64,000 bases of DNA, taken from NCBI GenBank assembly GCA_902800525.1, contig CADCEV010000002.1, positions 190,545-254,544 on the forward strand, read 5' to 3'. Below are positions 36,371 through 45,000 of the stretch, piece by piece. The position numbers and the translations under genes are program-made. The DNA is from an uncultured Bacteroidales bacterium. GTDB lineage: Bacteria; Bacteroidota; Bacteroidia; Bacteroidales; Paludibacteraceae. A model generated the notes under the pieces. That model saw nothing but the letters and a program-made list of their open reading frames with translations, was not told the origin of the DNA and ran no database searches. How positions within the stretch are numbered: the first letter of the stretch is position 1; each line of letters starts with the position of its first letter.

Positions 36371-36745
36371 CATACATTCACTGTTGATCACTCAGTGCCT
36401 GCTTGGACTATGTCTTAACCCTATCTTTTCAGACGTAGGTTGCGGGTATATAGTCTCTACACATTTAGGTCGCCTTGAGGCTTCCACTTAGCTCGGCGTT
36501 CTGAACATTTATAAGGCTGTTCCATTCACCGAATTAGCCCGCTTCTACTTCAAACCTTTCGGCTTGAGCACTCTTTACCTTTGTTTTTTCTTGAATTTTG
36601 CGTTTTACGGTATCGTAGTTGCTTCCCGCTATGCGTAGATGTAATTTCTCAATTACTTGTGCATACGAATAACTGCTACGTACTGCTTCTACAAAATCCT
36701 GATCTGTCCATTTTCGTTTACTCATAAACTCCAATGTGTTTGTCA
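36371..36745 (-). mobile_element. Group I self-splicing intron in tRNA-Leu(UAA)
   Basis: 375 nt. The 5' exon end GGACTT can pair with an internal guide GAGTTT (36731-36726), giving the required U-G pair at the splice site (P1). The intron ends in G (36371), the expected omega-G, right before AAAATCC of exon 2. The conserved core has the R-type segment AGAGACTATA (36458-36449) and the S-type segment AAGACATAGTCC (36417-36406), whose GACTA/TAGTC arms form P7. A P8-like stem AACC/GGTT (36441-36438 with 36420-36417) lies between. An ORF starts directly after P1. Confidence 0.92.
36534..36725 (-). pseudogene. Truncated HNH homing-endonuclease fragment in the intron
   Basis: 63 codons from the ATG at 36725, which follows the P1 guide sequence immediately. 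The residues MSKRKWTDQDFVEAVRSS, then QVIEKLHL, GSNYDTVKRKIQE resemble the N-terminal region that precedes the zinc-ribbon and HNH motif in intron-encoded and phage HNH endonucleases. The HNH domain itself is missing, so homing activity is unlikely. The last residues (KSAQAERFEVEAG) do not match the family and run into the intron core. It could still be translated. Confidence 0.7.
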
Positions 36746-36799
36746 AAGTCCTTCGTGTCTACCTATTCCACCATCGCGGCGCGCTAAGCGCAGGTAGTA

Positions 36800-36828
36800 G
36801 CCCTCTCTTGGCACTCCAAAAAGAGGGC
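36800..36828. other. Inverted repeat in the tRNA-Leu leader
   Basis: GCCCTCT and AGAGGGC pair across 15 nt. On the plus strand it is followed by GTTTTT, but no plus-strand gene ends nearby. On the minus strand it lies in the 5' leader of tRNA-Leu. Its role is unknown. Confidence 0.5.
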
Positions 36829-36846
36829 GTTTTTCAAAATCGGCTG

Positions 36847-36877
36847 CAAAGGTACTGCTTTTTTTTCAATTACGCAA
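36847..36877 (-). promoter_or_regulatory. Promoter of tRNA-Leu
   Basis: On the minus strand: TTG (36877-36875), 20 nt, TACCTTTG (36854-36847). Confidence 0.8.
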
Positions 36878-36968
36878 GAAAAAACGCATTTTTTTTGCAC
36901 TTTATTCCACTTTAAAACAAATTTTGCATAAAAAATTCGATATTATAACAATTTTTTACACTTTCTTC

Positions 36969-36999
36969 TTGCGTATATGAAAATATTTTTGTACTTTTG
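36969..36999 (+). promoter_or_regulatory. Promoter of the 37028-40635 gene group
   Basis: TTG at 36969-36971, 20 nt, TACTTTTG at 36992-36999, about 29 nt before the start codon. Confidence 0.8.
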
Positions 37000-37027
37000 C
37001 ATCGTTTTTTTAAATACTATTTGAATT

Positions 37028-38377
37028 ATGAAGAAAGAAATTCTCATTTTGGGCTTGCTGCTGGGCTCTCTTACTGTCTCGGCAGAATGTATGTATCCGT
37101 TTATCAAAGCATATAAGGATACGTTTTATACCAAACAGTGCTTTGACGAAAAGGGTGAGTTCGTGGACTATAAAGGCGAGGGATTTCGTGCCGGTCTGGA
37201 GCAGTGGATTACCACGGTCATGATGACGAAAAAGGACATGCCGGACATGTCTGTTCCCTTTGACACGGCCAATTATCCGATGAACCGTATCATGCGTTTT
37301 ACGGATAAAGACAGTAAAGTTGAGTTCGAACAGGTCGCTTCTTGTTCAGAGAAGCTTGTCAAGCTGGCTAATTCGCTGAAATATATGAGCGGTTCGGATG
37401 CGAAGGTCTTTTATGATATTACTACAGCGATTACCTTGGAGCGAGGAGGTGAATACACGGTGAATTTGGAACTGCAGAATACAACCTTCCATCATACCTT
37501 CGACACTACTTTCTTTGACTATCCGTCGCTCCGTATGTTTACGAACCAGAAGGACACGAAAGTCGGAACGCCCGTGAGTGTGCAAGCGAGGTATAACACC
37601 GGCTATCCTTATGACCCGGCTTCCTACAAGGACGGTCTCTATGGCCAGCTCATTCTGACCGACACCGCTTATAAAGAGATCAAGAAAGTGCGCAAAGACC
37701 TTACCTTCAAAACGAATCCGCTCAATAAGAAAGCCGTTATTGACACCCTCAATATCGAGCAGAAAGATTTGGCTCCGGGCAGTTACCGCCTCATCGCCCA
37801 AACGAACTGGATCTGGCGTGAGGGCGCCCGCGAGAGCGACACAATGATCGTCTTTGTCAACGATACCCTGCGTCTCGAGGCGGCGGTCAACAAAACGAAT
37901 TTCTCCAAAGGCGAAAAGCTGCTGCTTGATTACTCCCTCAACCACGGCTATCCTTATATCCACACCCAGGACTCGATTGCCAAATTGCCGTACGTTCGTA
38001 TCAATGCTAGCTTGGCGGACACAATCTACAACGAGTTCGGCGAGGTAAAGAATATCGAAGCCCTGTTGACGGATACGGTTAAGATCATGCACGACAGCCT
38101 TTCCTCCAAATCCCTTGATTACAAAGGCCAAATGCAGTTCGATCTCTCTAAAGTGCCGGCTGAGAGTTTGGGACGAAACATCTCCGTTAACTTGGAGGTC
38201 TTCTATGACAACCTGACGCAAGGCAAACGTGCCTTCACCATCAAAATTGACAAACCTACCGGCGTGGAGGAAATAGTAGAGGATAAACCGGCTCACCGCA
38301 AATTCATCCAAAATGGCCGTCTTTACATCCGCCGGGAGAACGCGGTCTATGATATTTTAGGCAATAAAATCAAATAA
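37028..38377 (+). CDS. Secreted protein of unknown function with short C-terminal tail
   Basis: 449 residues. Signal peptide MKKEILILGLLLGSLTVSA. The body was not recognised. It contains two similar beta-sandwich-like stretches, each with a motif resembling tGYPYdpasYKDG or nHGYPYihTqDS near residues 195 and 310, so the middle may be an internal duplication. The C-terminal end is the short tail shared by six proteins here (HRKFIQNGRLYIRRE...YDILGNKIK). It heads a likely operon with a lipoprotein and a subtilisin-like protease, all on one strand with short gaps, and has its own promoter. Confidence 0.85.
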   Translation: MKKEILILGLLLGSLTVSAECMYPFIKAYKDTFYTKQCFDEKGEFVDYKGEGFRAGLEQWITTVMMTKKDMPDMSVPFDTANYPMNRIMRFTDKDSKVEFEQVASCSEKLVKLANSLKYMSGSDAKVFYDITTAITLERGGEYTVNLELQNTTFHHTFDTTFFDYPSLRMFTNQKDTKVGTPVSVQARYNTGYPYDPASYKDGLYGQLILTDTAYKEIKKVRKDLTFKTNPLNKKAVIDTLNIEQKDLAPGSYRLIAQTNWIWREGARESDTMIVFVNDTLRLEAAVNKTNFSKGEKLLLDYSLNHGYPYIHTQDSIAKLPYVRINASLADTIYNEFGEVKNIEALLTDTVKIMHDSLSSKSLDYKGQMQFDLSKVPAESLGRNISVNLEVFYDNLTQGKRAFTIKIDKPTGVEEIVEDKPAHRKFIQNGRLYIRRENAVYDILGNKIK

Positions 38378-38404
38378 TATTAACCCTTTAAATTCAATCC
38401 AAGT

Positions 38405-38818
38405 ATGAAAAAGTTATTTTTTGCATTGGTAGCTTGCGTAGCTATGTTGGGTCTCACTTCCTGCAGTGAAACTATCGAGTCTCAGATTTTTGAACTCACG
38501 TATGATGCTGGCTCTTTCGAAAGTGGCGACATCATGTACTATCAAACAGCTTACATGCCGATCTTTGATAAAGAGATCGTAAAGGTGGCTCCGCGCGTAG
38601 GCGAGGACGGTTACACCTATATGATCAACGGTAGCTCGGAGAAGAAAGCGAAAGCTGATGTGCAAGCCGCTTTCAACGAGGCTATTAAGCAAGTTGAAGA
38701 AAAATATGCTAAGGACAACATCATCAGCCTGGAAGGCTTCAAGGTTATTGTGAAGCACTCCACTCCTACAAAACGCGAAAAGGTAGATTTTGTAACTTAT
38801 ACGTTCAAGAAAAAATAA
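38405..38818 (+). CDS. Lipoprotein of unknown function
   Basis: 137 residues. Lipoprotein signal MKKLFFALVACVAMLGLTSC (lipid-anchored Cys20). The mature part is Lys-rich with a predicted helix (KAKADVQAAFNEAIKQVEEKY) between short strands. The family was not recognised. The stop codon lies inside a small hairpin (ATAAACC/GGTTTAT, 38815-38833), and a larger hairpin follows. Confidence 0.8.
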   Translation: MKKLFFALVACVAMLGLTSCSETIESQIFELTYDAGSFESGDIMYYQTAYMPIFDKEIVKVAPRVGEDGYTYMINGSSEKKAKADVQAAFNEAIKQVEEKYAKDNIISLEGFKVIVKHSTPTKREKVDFVTYTFKKK

Positions 38819-38839
38819 ACCCTTTCGGTTTATCCATGG

Positions 38840-38865
38840 ATATGCGCGGCTGATCCCGCGCATAT
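38840..38865 (+). terminator. Hairpin between lipoprotein and protease genes
   Basis: A perfect 10-bp stem ATATGCGCGG/CCGCGCATAT followed by TTTACT, 22 nt after the lipoprotein stop. It is probably a partial terminator, since the protease gene follows after 24 nt without a recognisable promoter. Confidence 0.65.
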
Positions 38866-38889
38866 TTACTATTTAAACATCATCAAACA

Positions 38890-40635
38890 ATGAAACATCT
38901 CAAATTCTTTTCGCTCCTTCTGGGCGCATTGTTCAGCTGGAGTTCGTCTTTCGCCCAAATACAGGCGGATTGGTATTTGACCCTCGATTCGTGCCGTTCT
39001 GTCACTAACACCTCGGCTGTTCATGCCGGTAAAGCGCCTTTGACGCAAGCTTATCAGGGCGAAGGGGTGATCGTGGGCATCATCGACGGAGGTTTGCAAT
39101 ACAACCATCCTGCTTTCCGCGATAACAACGGTCAACTGCGCATTCGTAAAGTGTGGGATTTTGACGAGAACGGCAAACCCATCGTTCTCTCAGACCCACA
39201 AGCCATCTTGGCGCGCAAGTTCAGCTACGGCTCTTGCTACGGATTCGCTACAACGAATCATGCCTCCCATGTGGCGGGGATTGCGGCTTCAAGCGGAAGA
39301 TACAAAGGCATGGCGCCGGCTTCGGAGATCATCTTCGCGGATTTTATTATCCCCATGGAGCGTGACTCGCTCGTCTTCGTCTTCCAACGCCAACTCATCA
39401 AATGTATCCGCGATATGTATGCCTATGCCGATTCCGTCGGAAAACCCATCGTCATCAACATCAGTTTGGGGCAGAACATCGGCTTCTCTACCGAACTGGC
39501 GGCTTTGCAAAAAGAGTTTGAAACGCTCACAAGCCCGGGACATATTCTCCTCTCATCGGCGGGAAATGAAGGAAATGTGAAAGAAGCAGCCCACTATCTC
39601 AATAGTGGTACCAACACTTCGGCGGAGGCTGTTCTATCAATCATGCCCGTGCCTATGGCGAACAAACTCTATGTCCGTTCTGCCGATTCGGTGGAACTGG
39701 CGCTAACTGTTCCCGCGGAGCAAAAAGAGGCGTATCAAACCTCTTATGTCCGTCTGCCCGATGCACCGGATGGTAAGAAAGTCTATCGCCTGGACATCAC
39801 GTCGAAAGCTGCGCCGGCACAGGCTCCTTTCCGAATTGTTGTTAACGCGAATGGAAAGTCGCCTTTCGAATACTTTACCTTGCTCTGTAGTATTGCCGCC
39901 TCGAACACGCCCGGATGTACGATCTCTAATGACTATTCGGTCGGTATTCCGGCCTCGTATCCCAATGTCATAGCGGTGGCAAACTATGCCGTGGAGGGCA
40001 GCGAAATGAAAATGGCGGACGCCTCCTCTTGGGGACCTACTTGGGACGGAAGAAACAAACCAGACGTTACCGCTGTCGGATCGGTCATTAGTGCCGGAAA
40101 CTATTATTCTCCGGAGAATACGCATGACGTGCTTGAGGCTTACCCCATGGACGGAAAAGATTCTTTGGAGACCTGGTGTGGGCAGTTCGGTACTTCGCAG
40201 GCTTCGCCGATGATGGCGGGTATTGTGGCGCTTTGGCTACAAGCTAACCCGAAACTCACACCTGAAGATATCTTTACCGTCATCAACAAAACCGCTAAAC
40301 CCTTGGAGCAAATCCCTAATAATAAATCCGGCGCAGGCATGGTGGACGCTTATGCAGGCCTATTGGAAGTTCTCAAACTGCCGCAAGCCATAGATAATCT
40401 GTCGCTCCATCAGCCCGAAGGAGTTCGTTTTGCAGTAGAGGGGCAGACACTCCATGCGCTCGGCGCTGAACATGGAACGATCCGTGTCTATGATCTCTCA
40501 GGCCGTCTTGTTGCGCAGGGAACACTCCGGGCGGGACATTTCTCGCTCCAAGGCGTCAACTCCGGCATCTATGCCGTACAACTCAACACCGGAGATGCCA
40601 AAACGACCGGCTCTACCTTGATCCGAATACAATAA
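38890..40635 (+). CDS. Subtilisin-like (S8) serine protease, T9SS-secreted
   Basis: 581 residues. Signal peptide MKHLKFFSLLLGALFSWSSSFA. The catalytic triad is Asp66 (VGIIDGG), His124 (NHASHVAG, where most family members have HGTHVAG) and Ser436 (GTSQASPMMAG). The oxyanion-hole region is LLSSAGNEGN. An insert between His and Ser holds a PA-like or beta-sandwich stretch (about residues 240-350). The C-terminal 75 residues form a type A T9SS sorting domain (GTIRVYDLSGRLVAQG, SGIYAVQL, STLIRIQ). It should be an active secreted or surface-attached endopeptidase; the substrate is unknown. Confidence 0.93.
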   Translation: MKHLKFFSLLLGALFSWSSSFAQIQADWYLTLDSCRSVTNTSAVHAGKAPLTQAYQGEGVIVGIIDGGLQYNHPAFRDNNGQLRIRKVWDFDENGKPIVLSDPQAILARKFSYGSCYGFATTNHASHVAGIAASSGRYKGMAPASEIIFADFIIPMERDSLVFVFQRQLIKCIRDMYAYADSVGKPIVINISLGQNIGFSTELAALQKEFETLTSPGHILLSSAGNEGNVKEAAHYLNSGTNTSAEAVLSIMPVPMANKLYVRSADSVELALTVPAEQKEAYQTSYVRLPDAPDGKKVYRLDITSKAAPAQAPFRIVVNANGKSPFEYFTLLCSIAASNTPGCTISNDYSVGIPASYPNVIAVANYAVEGSEMKMADASSWGPTWDGRNKPDVTAVGSVISAGNYYSPENTHDVLEAYPMDGKDSLETWCGQFGTSQASPMMAGIVALWLQANPKLTPEDIFTVINKTAKPLEQIPNNKSGAGMVDAYAGLLEVLKLPQAIDNLSLHQPEGVRFAVEGQTLHALGAEHGTIRVYDLSGRLVAQGTLRAGHFSLQGVNSGIYAVQLNTGDAKTTGSTLIRIQ

Positions 40636-40642
40636 CACCTCA

Positions 40643-40663
40643 TAATTGTCAATTATCAATTAG
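40643..40663. repeat. Short heptamer array after the protease gene
   Basis: TAATTGT, CAATTAT, CAATTAG in exact 7-bp steps between the stop codon and the terminator hairpin. Confidence 0.5.
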
Positions 40664-40691
40664 AAAAAGCGCATTTCTCATGCGCTTTTTC
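40663..40691. terminator. Bidirectional terminator
   Basis: A perfect 12-bp stem GAAAAAGCGCAT/ATGCGCTTTTTC with a TTCTC loop. The T-run lies within the 3' arm on both strands. It has the same arms as the hairpin at 23935-23962. Confidence 0.85.
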
Positions 40692-40755
40692 CGTATTGTT
40701 TTTTGCCATTTTGTGCGAGAAGAAGAAAGTAAGTAGATGGTCTTAACACACAAAA
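40664..40755 (-). ncRNA. Possible small RNA of about 90 nt
   Basis: A minus-strand -7 element TACCTTTG (40769-40762) points away from the AraC gene. About 90 nt later on the same strand is the terminator at 40663-40691. No ORF is evident between. The -33 position has no good TTG, so the promoter is incomplete and the call is tentative. Confidence 0.3.
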
Positions 40756-40897
40756 TCACCGCAAAGGTACTGCTTTTTTTTAATATATTGTATGACGAAA
40801 AGGGATTAAAAGGTGACGAAAAGTCGTATTTGTGCCCAAAAAACGCTAAAAAAGTGCATTTTTATATGTAAAAGAGGCATTTTTGAGCCTTTTCTTC

Positions 40898-40928
40898 TTG
40901 CGTAATTGAAAAAAAAGTAGTACCTTTG
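40898..40928 (+). promoter_or_regulatory. Promoter of the AraC-type regulator
   Basis: TTG at 40898-40900, 20 nt, TACCTTTG at 40921-40928, 40 nt before the start codon. Confidence 0.85.
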
Positions 40929-40968
40929 CACCCGAATACATCAAACATAACACATAATACATCAAACC

Positions 40969-41841
40969 ATGATTTCCTTACAATCTTTTTATGTGTCGTT
41001 ATTCCAAGAGTTGGATCGCTATGGCGTGTGGATCAATCGCAATATTCAGGGCCTTCCGCTATACTTATATGGCTTGGAATTTTCCATCTCGCAAGTGCTC
41101 GTCGTGCTGGTGTCGAAAGGGGTGGTAAACATCCGTTATGACATGAAGGACATGTCGATCCGCAAGAACGAAGTAGCGTTTCTTATACCCGGACACATTG
41201 TTCAAATTGTCAATGCTTCGGATGATTTGGTGTACTCTTGTCTGATGATTTCCCGGCAAATGAGTGAAGATATGAAGTTTCAGGTGTTCAGCCATGACTC
41301 GCAGACATACCACTACCAGCCTGTCTGCCCCTTGAATGACGAGCAGATTGTGCGCCTGAAGGCACTCGGAACGGTCTTTCACGCCATCATCAGCCATGAT
41401 GTTCCCGATCTGTCCCTCCAGCGTAAGATGTTAATGGCGCAACTGGCGGTGGCGTATGAGTTTCTCAATTATTACCGGCGTAAGCATGATCAGCCCCAAA
41501 AAGGCAATAACCGGATTGCGGTTTTTAACCAGTTCTGCGAGCACGTACAGGCGCACTATAAGACCTCGCGCGAGACAAAGTATTATGCTAATTTGCAAGG
41601 CTTGACGCCCAAACATTTTGCCTTGGTTATACGTGAAGTCTCCGGCATGAATCCTTCCGAATGGATAGAACGCTACATCATCACGCAGGCGCGTCAGTTA
41701 ATCGAATCAGACCCAAAAATCACCGTCGATCGCCTTTCTGCCGAATTGGGTTTCTGTGAACCCTCTGCTTTCCATCATTTCTTCAAGCGTGTCACCGGTC
41801 AAACTCCCCGACAATACAAAGAAACTCTTTCCAATTCCTAA
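40969..41841 (+). CDS. AraC-family transcriptional regulator
   Basis: 290 residues. The N-terminal half is a cupin-like sensor domain (SKGVVNIRYDMKDMSIRKNEVAFLIPGH). The C-terminal 100 residues hold the two helix-turn-helix motifs of the family: the first around KYYANLQGLTPKHFALVIREVSG, the second around DRLSAELGFCEPSAFHHFFKR, ending in the conserved TGQTPRQYK. This layout matches one-component AraC regulators of Bacteroidota. The target and ligand cannot be read from the sequence. It stands alone with its own promoter, and a convergent terminator separates it from the next gene. Confidence 0.92.
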   Translation: MISLQSFYVSLFQELDRYGVWINRNIQGLPLYLYGLEFSISQVLVVLVSKGVVNIRYDMKDMSIRKNEVAFLIPGHIVQIVNASDDLVYSCLMISRQMSEDMKFQVFSHDSQTYHYQPVCPLNDEQIVRLKALGTVFHAIISHDVPDLSLQRKMLMAQLAVAYEFLNYYRRKHDQPQKGNNRIAVFNQFCEHVQAHYKTSRETKYYANLQGLTPKHFALVIREVSGMNPSEWIERYIITQARQLIESDPKITVDRLSAELGFCEPSAFHHFFKRVTGQTPRQYKETLSNS

Positions 41842-41929
41842 CGGTCCTATATGCCTTTCCGGAATATTTGTTTCTGTCTGATATACCTTTCCGGCACGTT
41901 TTATTTAGCCTATACTTAGCTATATATCT

Positions 41930-41973
41930 TAGGTTATTCATAGGTTATTTATAGGTTATTCATAGGTCATTCG
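41930..41973. repeat. Four 11-bp tandem repeats
   Basis: TAGGTTATTCA, TAGGTTATTTA, TAGGTTATTCA, TAGGTCATTCG follow one another exactly. Upstream, ATAT(G/A)CCTTTCCGG occurs twice (about 41850 and 41881). The array lies between convergent genes. Confidence 0.85.
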
Positions 41974-42009
41974 AAATGCTAAAAGCTTACATCACCCTAT
42001 CAAAACAAT

Positions 42010-42036
42010 CGGGCGACTCATTTATCGAGCCGCCCG
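42010..42036. terminator. Convergent terminator
   Basis: CGGGCG-A-CTC pairs with GAG-C-CGCCCG around a 7-nt loop, between the ends of the AraC gene and the minus-strand giant gene. Confidence 0.75.
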
Positions 42037-42048
42037 TGTCCTTTCTAT

Positions 42049-42076
42049 GTACTTGGTACTTGTCCCTTGGTCACTT
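42049..42076. repeat. Heptamer array at the 3' end of the minus-strand gene
   Basis: GTACTTG, GTACTTG, TCCCTTG, GTCACTT in exact 7-bp steps, touching the stop codon at 42076-42078. Confidence 0.7.
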
Positions 42077-45000
42077 TATTTGACCTCCTGTCCCGTTATG
42101 GTATAAACCTTCTCCCCGCGGAGGATGAAGATAACATTGTCAATGAGAACCTTACGCGGCGCGGAAGAAGCATTAATGCCGTCGATACCGGTAGAATCAT
42201 ACAGTTTATACAAAGCCGTAACGATCAAGTCCTTCATGACATAACTGAAATCAGTATCCCAACCGGTGAAAACGTATCCTTCTCGCACAGGGTCAGCAGG
42301 CGGTGTAGCGGCTTGACCACGTAGCACTTGCTCTTCTTTGAGCACGGTTTCATCCCAGTCTTTGAAGGTGACAGTGTAATAAATCGGTTCCGCAGGAGCC
42401 GTTTTAATCTTGAAGCTTATATGGGTCTCTATATCATTTACCGTTTTGGCAGTAATACGAACCAAGCGACCAGGCTTTGTTCCCGAAACGGCTGTCACGA
42501 GACCATTCGCATCAACGGTAGCTACAGCTGTATTAGAGGATTCCCATGTAACGTTTTTGTCGGTAGCATTATCCGGCAAAACGGTTGCTGTCAATTGGAA
42601 GATCTCACCCTCGTAGAGGTCGATAGTTTCTCCTTCGTCCTCATTGATCACAATATCTGTTGGTTCAACCGCAGAAACAGTGATCGTCTCAGTGGTAGCA
42701 TTTAGCGTACCATACGTGACGGTGATATATGCCGATCCTTCCGCAAGTGCAGTAAACCGTCCTGTTGCGTCCACGCCTAGAACGGCAGGGTCGGAACTGG
42801 CGAAAGTACACTCCAACAAGTCTACCGGATACGAAGTAGCAGCCGGAGTCGCTTGCACATTAACCATACCGCTTTCTCCTACCCCCAGCGTCGTAGAAGC
42901 AACCGAAGCGGTGATACCTGTCGGTTCATAGCGCAGCACCGTATATGTGCGTTGCGCGGATATACCGTTGTATTTGGGATTGGTAACGGTGACCGTGGCG
43001 GTTCCTTCTCCCACACATTGCACAACAGCCAAGGATGCGCGATAGGTATTGCCGGAAGACACGATGGTGGTATCGTCCTTGTAGGATGCGACTGTCAACA
43101 CCGACTCATCGCTACTCTGCCATGCAAACGGCGCATAGGAAAGAGGTTGGGTTGTATATGCGCCCACGATATATTCCCAGTTAAGGGTATATTTGGCATT
43201 TGCGTCCTTTCCTTCTTGCCATTCCGCATCTCCTATGCGACGAGATTTGAGGACTGCCGGATAGTAATTATTTATGTTCGGTATTTTGATATTCAATGTG
43301 CATTTCTTGGCATAGTTGCCATCTTCGGTAGTCGCAGTAATAACAACCGTAGTGGTATAGCTGATAATACCCACGCGCACAAAGCCGTTTTCATCTACCG
43401 GCGCAATAGTCGGTTTGTTGCTGGACCAAGTAATATTTTGATTAGCGGCATCAGCCGGCACAACGGTTGCATGCAACTGAATACTATCGCCAATCATAAT
43501 ATTTACGCTTGTCTCTTGCAGCGTGATTCCCGTTACCGTTACAGGCTCAGGACTATTCTCTATACTAGGATGGAAGATGCGAAGAACGGGATAGCCGTCG
43601 TTGTAATCGTCGTTCCGTGCCCATACAGTTTCAAAGTCCCAACCGGCATAGTTGCTCATGGTACGCATGGAGAAGGAACTCTTAGCAGAAGTGTCCGTTC
43701 CCGGTTCCGCTACCAATTCTTTGTCGTAATAGCAAGTGCTTGCTGCTTTACCTACACGCGTATTTGAAGCACTGTAGCAGTTGGTGAGCGTGATCGTATT
43801 GTTGCTGTTGTCTGAACCAACCAAACCGCCTCCTTTGAGGGCATAGGGGTATTTGACAGACGGGTATTGTGCAATATTCACACGTGAGTAACAATTGGTC
43901 ATGGTCAGCGTATTCAACCTTGCTCCGGCTAATCCGCCCGCGTACCCGTCATACCAAGCACTTGTGCCGGCTTCATTATCAAAAGCAATAATCTGACCTT
44001 CCGCGAAACAAGTCTCTATGCTACAGCCATTGATTCGACCGGCTATCATACCTACGTGAGAGGCGTTTTGCGTGGCTGCGTTACATTTGGTAAAGAGCCA
44101 TTCTCCCGGATGATTACGTCCGTCTATCACAGAAGCCTTGATTCCCAGATTACGAATAATCGCTCCTGCACCCACACTTCCGAACAAGCCCCAACCATAT
44201 TTACCTCCGTAAACATCTGCCGGAGCAGCGTTCAACTCGCAGTACAGACCATAAATAATATGTCCGTTACCATCGAATGTACCGAGAAAATCCGTACCGT
44301 CTTCATTGGCACTGGGCTGACCAATCGGCTTCCAAGGAACCGCATATGCGTTATTTCCCCAGTTTTGCCAGTTCGCTGTATCGTTGATGAAGATATCATT
44401 ATCCAAAACAACCGTTTTTCCTGCAAAACTCATTGGAGCAACCGTTTGAGTGGGATTAGTGTATCCTCCGCATGACTCAGCATATTGCCATTCCCACAAG
44501 CCGTTTTGCATAACGGCAAAACCTCGCAGTTGAGCGAGTGTCTGGATATGATACGTCGTAGCAAATTCATTTTGGAACGGAGTCAAGTCATATATATTGC
44601 GATCGTCTGCAAGCCATTTCGCATACAAATCCAAATCGGTAAGGATGGTATCTTGGGTAAAATCGTAGAATTGGGTCAATCCGGCATCTTTGAACCAACC
44701 TGCGAAGATGAATCCGTCTTTGTGAGGACGAGTCGGCGGCGTAGGCAGGCTACCCGGATACACCACAGCCGGCAACACCTCCGTGCCTCCGTTGGAGTGA
44801 TAGGTGATCGTTGCGCCCGGATCAAAGGAAGCATCAGGACTGACACGCGGATAGTCATTCTCGCGCCATTCCCAATAGTTCAAACGCAAATCTTCGCCGT
44901 GCGTACGATTCCATTGAGTCACGGCTTCGTTGTATTGGTTCACGCACTCTTTTGACTGCAACCACGCTGTGGTTCGTGACGTTGCATAATTCTGCAAAGC

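Larger units (their letters stand above)
36320..36780 (-). tRNA. tRNA-Leu (UAA) interrupted by a group I intron
   Basis: Exon 1 is 36780-36746 and exon 2 is 36370-36320 (35 + 51 = 86 nt). Joined, they give acceptor arms GCCGCGA/TCGCGGT, a D-arm with GTG/CAC, anticodon stem AAGGA/TCCTT around loop CTTAAAA (anticodon TAA), a class II variable arm, and a T-arm GCCGG-TTCGACC-CCGGC. The discriminator is A at 36320 and CCA is not encoded. The break falls after U34, the insertion site classically known for cyanobacterial and plastid tRNA-Leu(UAA) introns. The promoter is at 36847-36877. Confidence 0.93.

Noticed and set aside
36746-36780. The tRNA-Leu 5' half as a broken pseudo-tRNA from an integration event
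   Set aside because: The missing half lies 375 nt away on the same strand and joins exactly in the anticodon loop. The intervening DNA has group I core features rather than integrase or attachment-site features.
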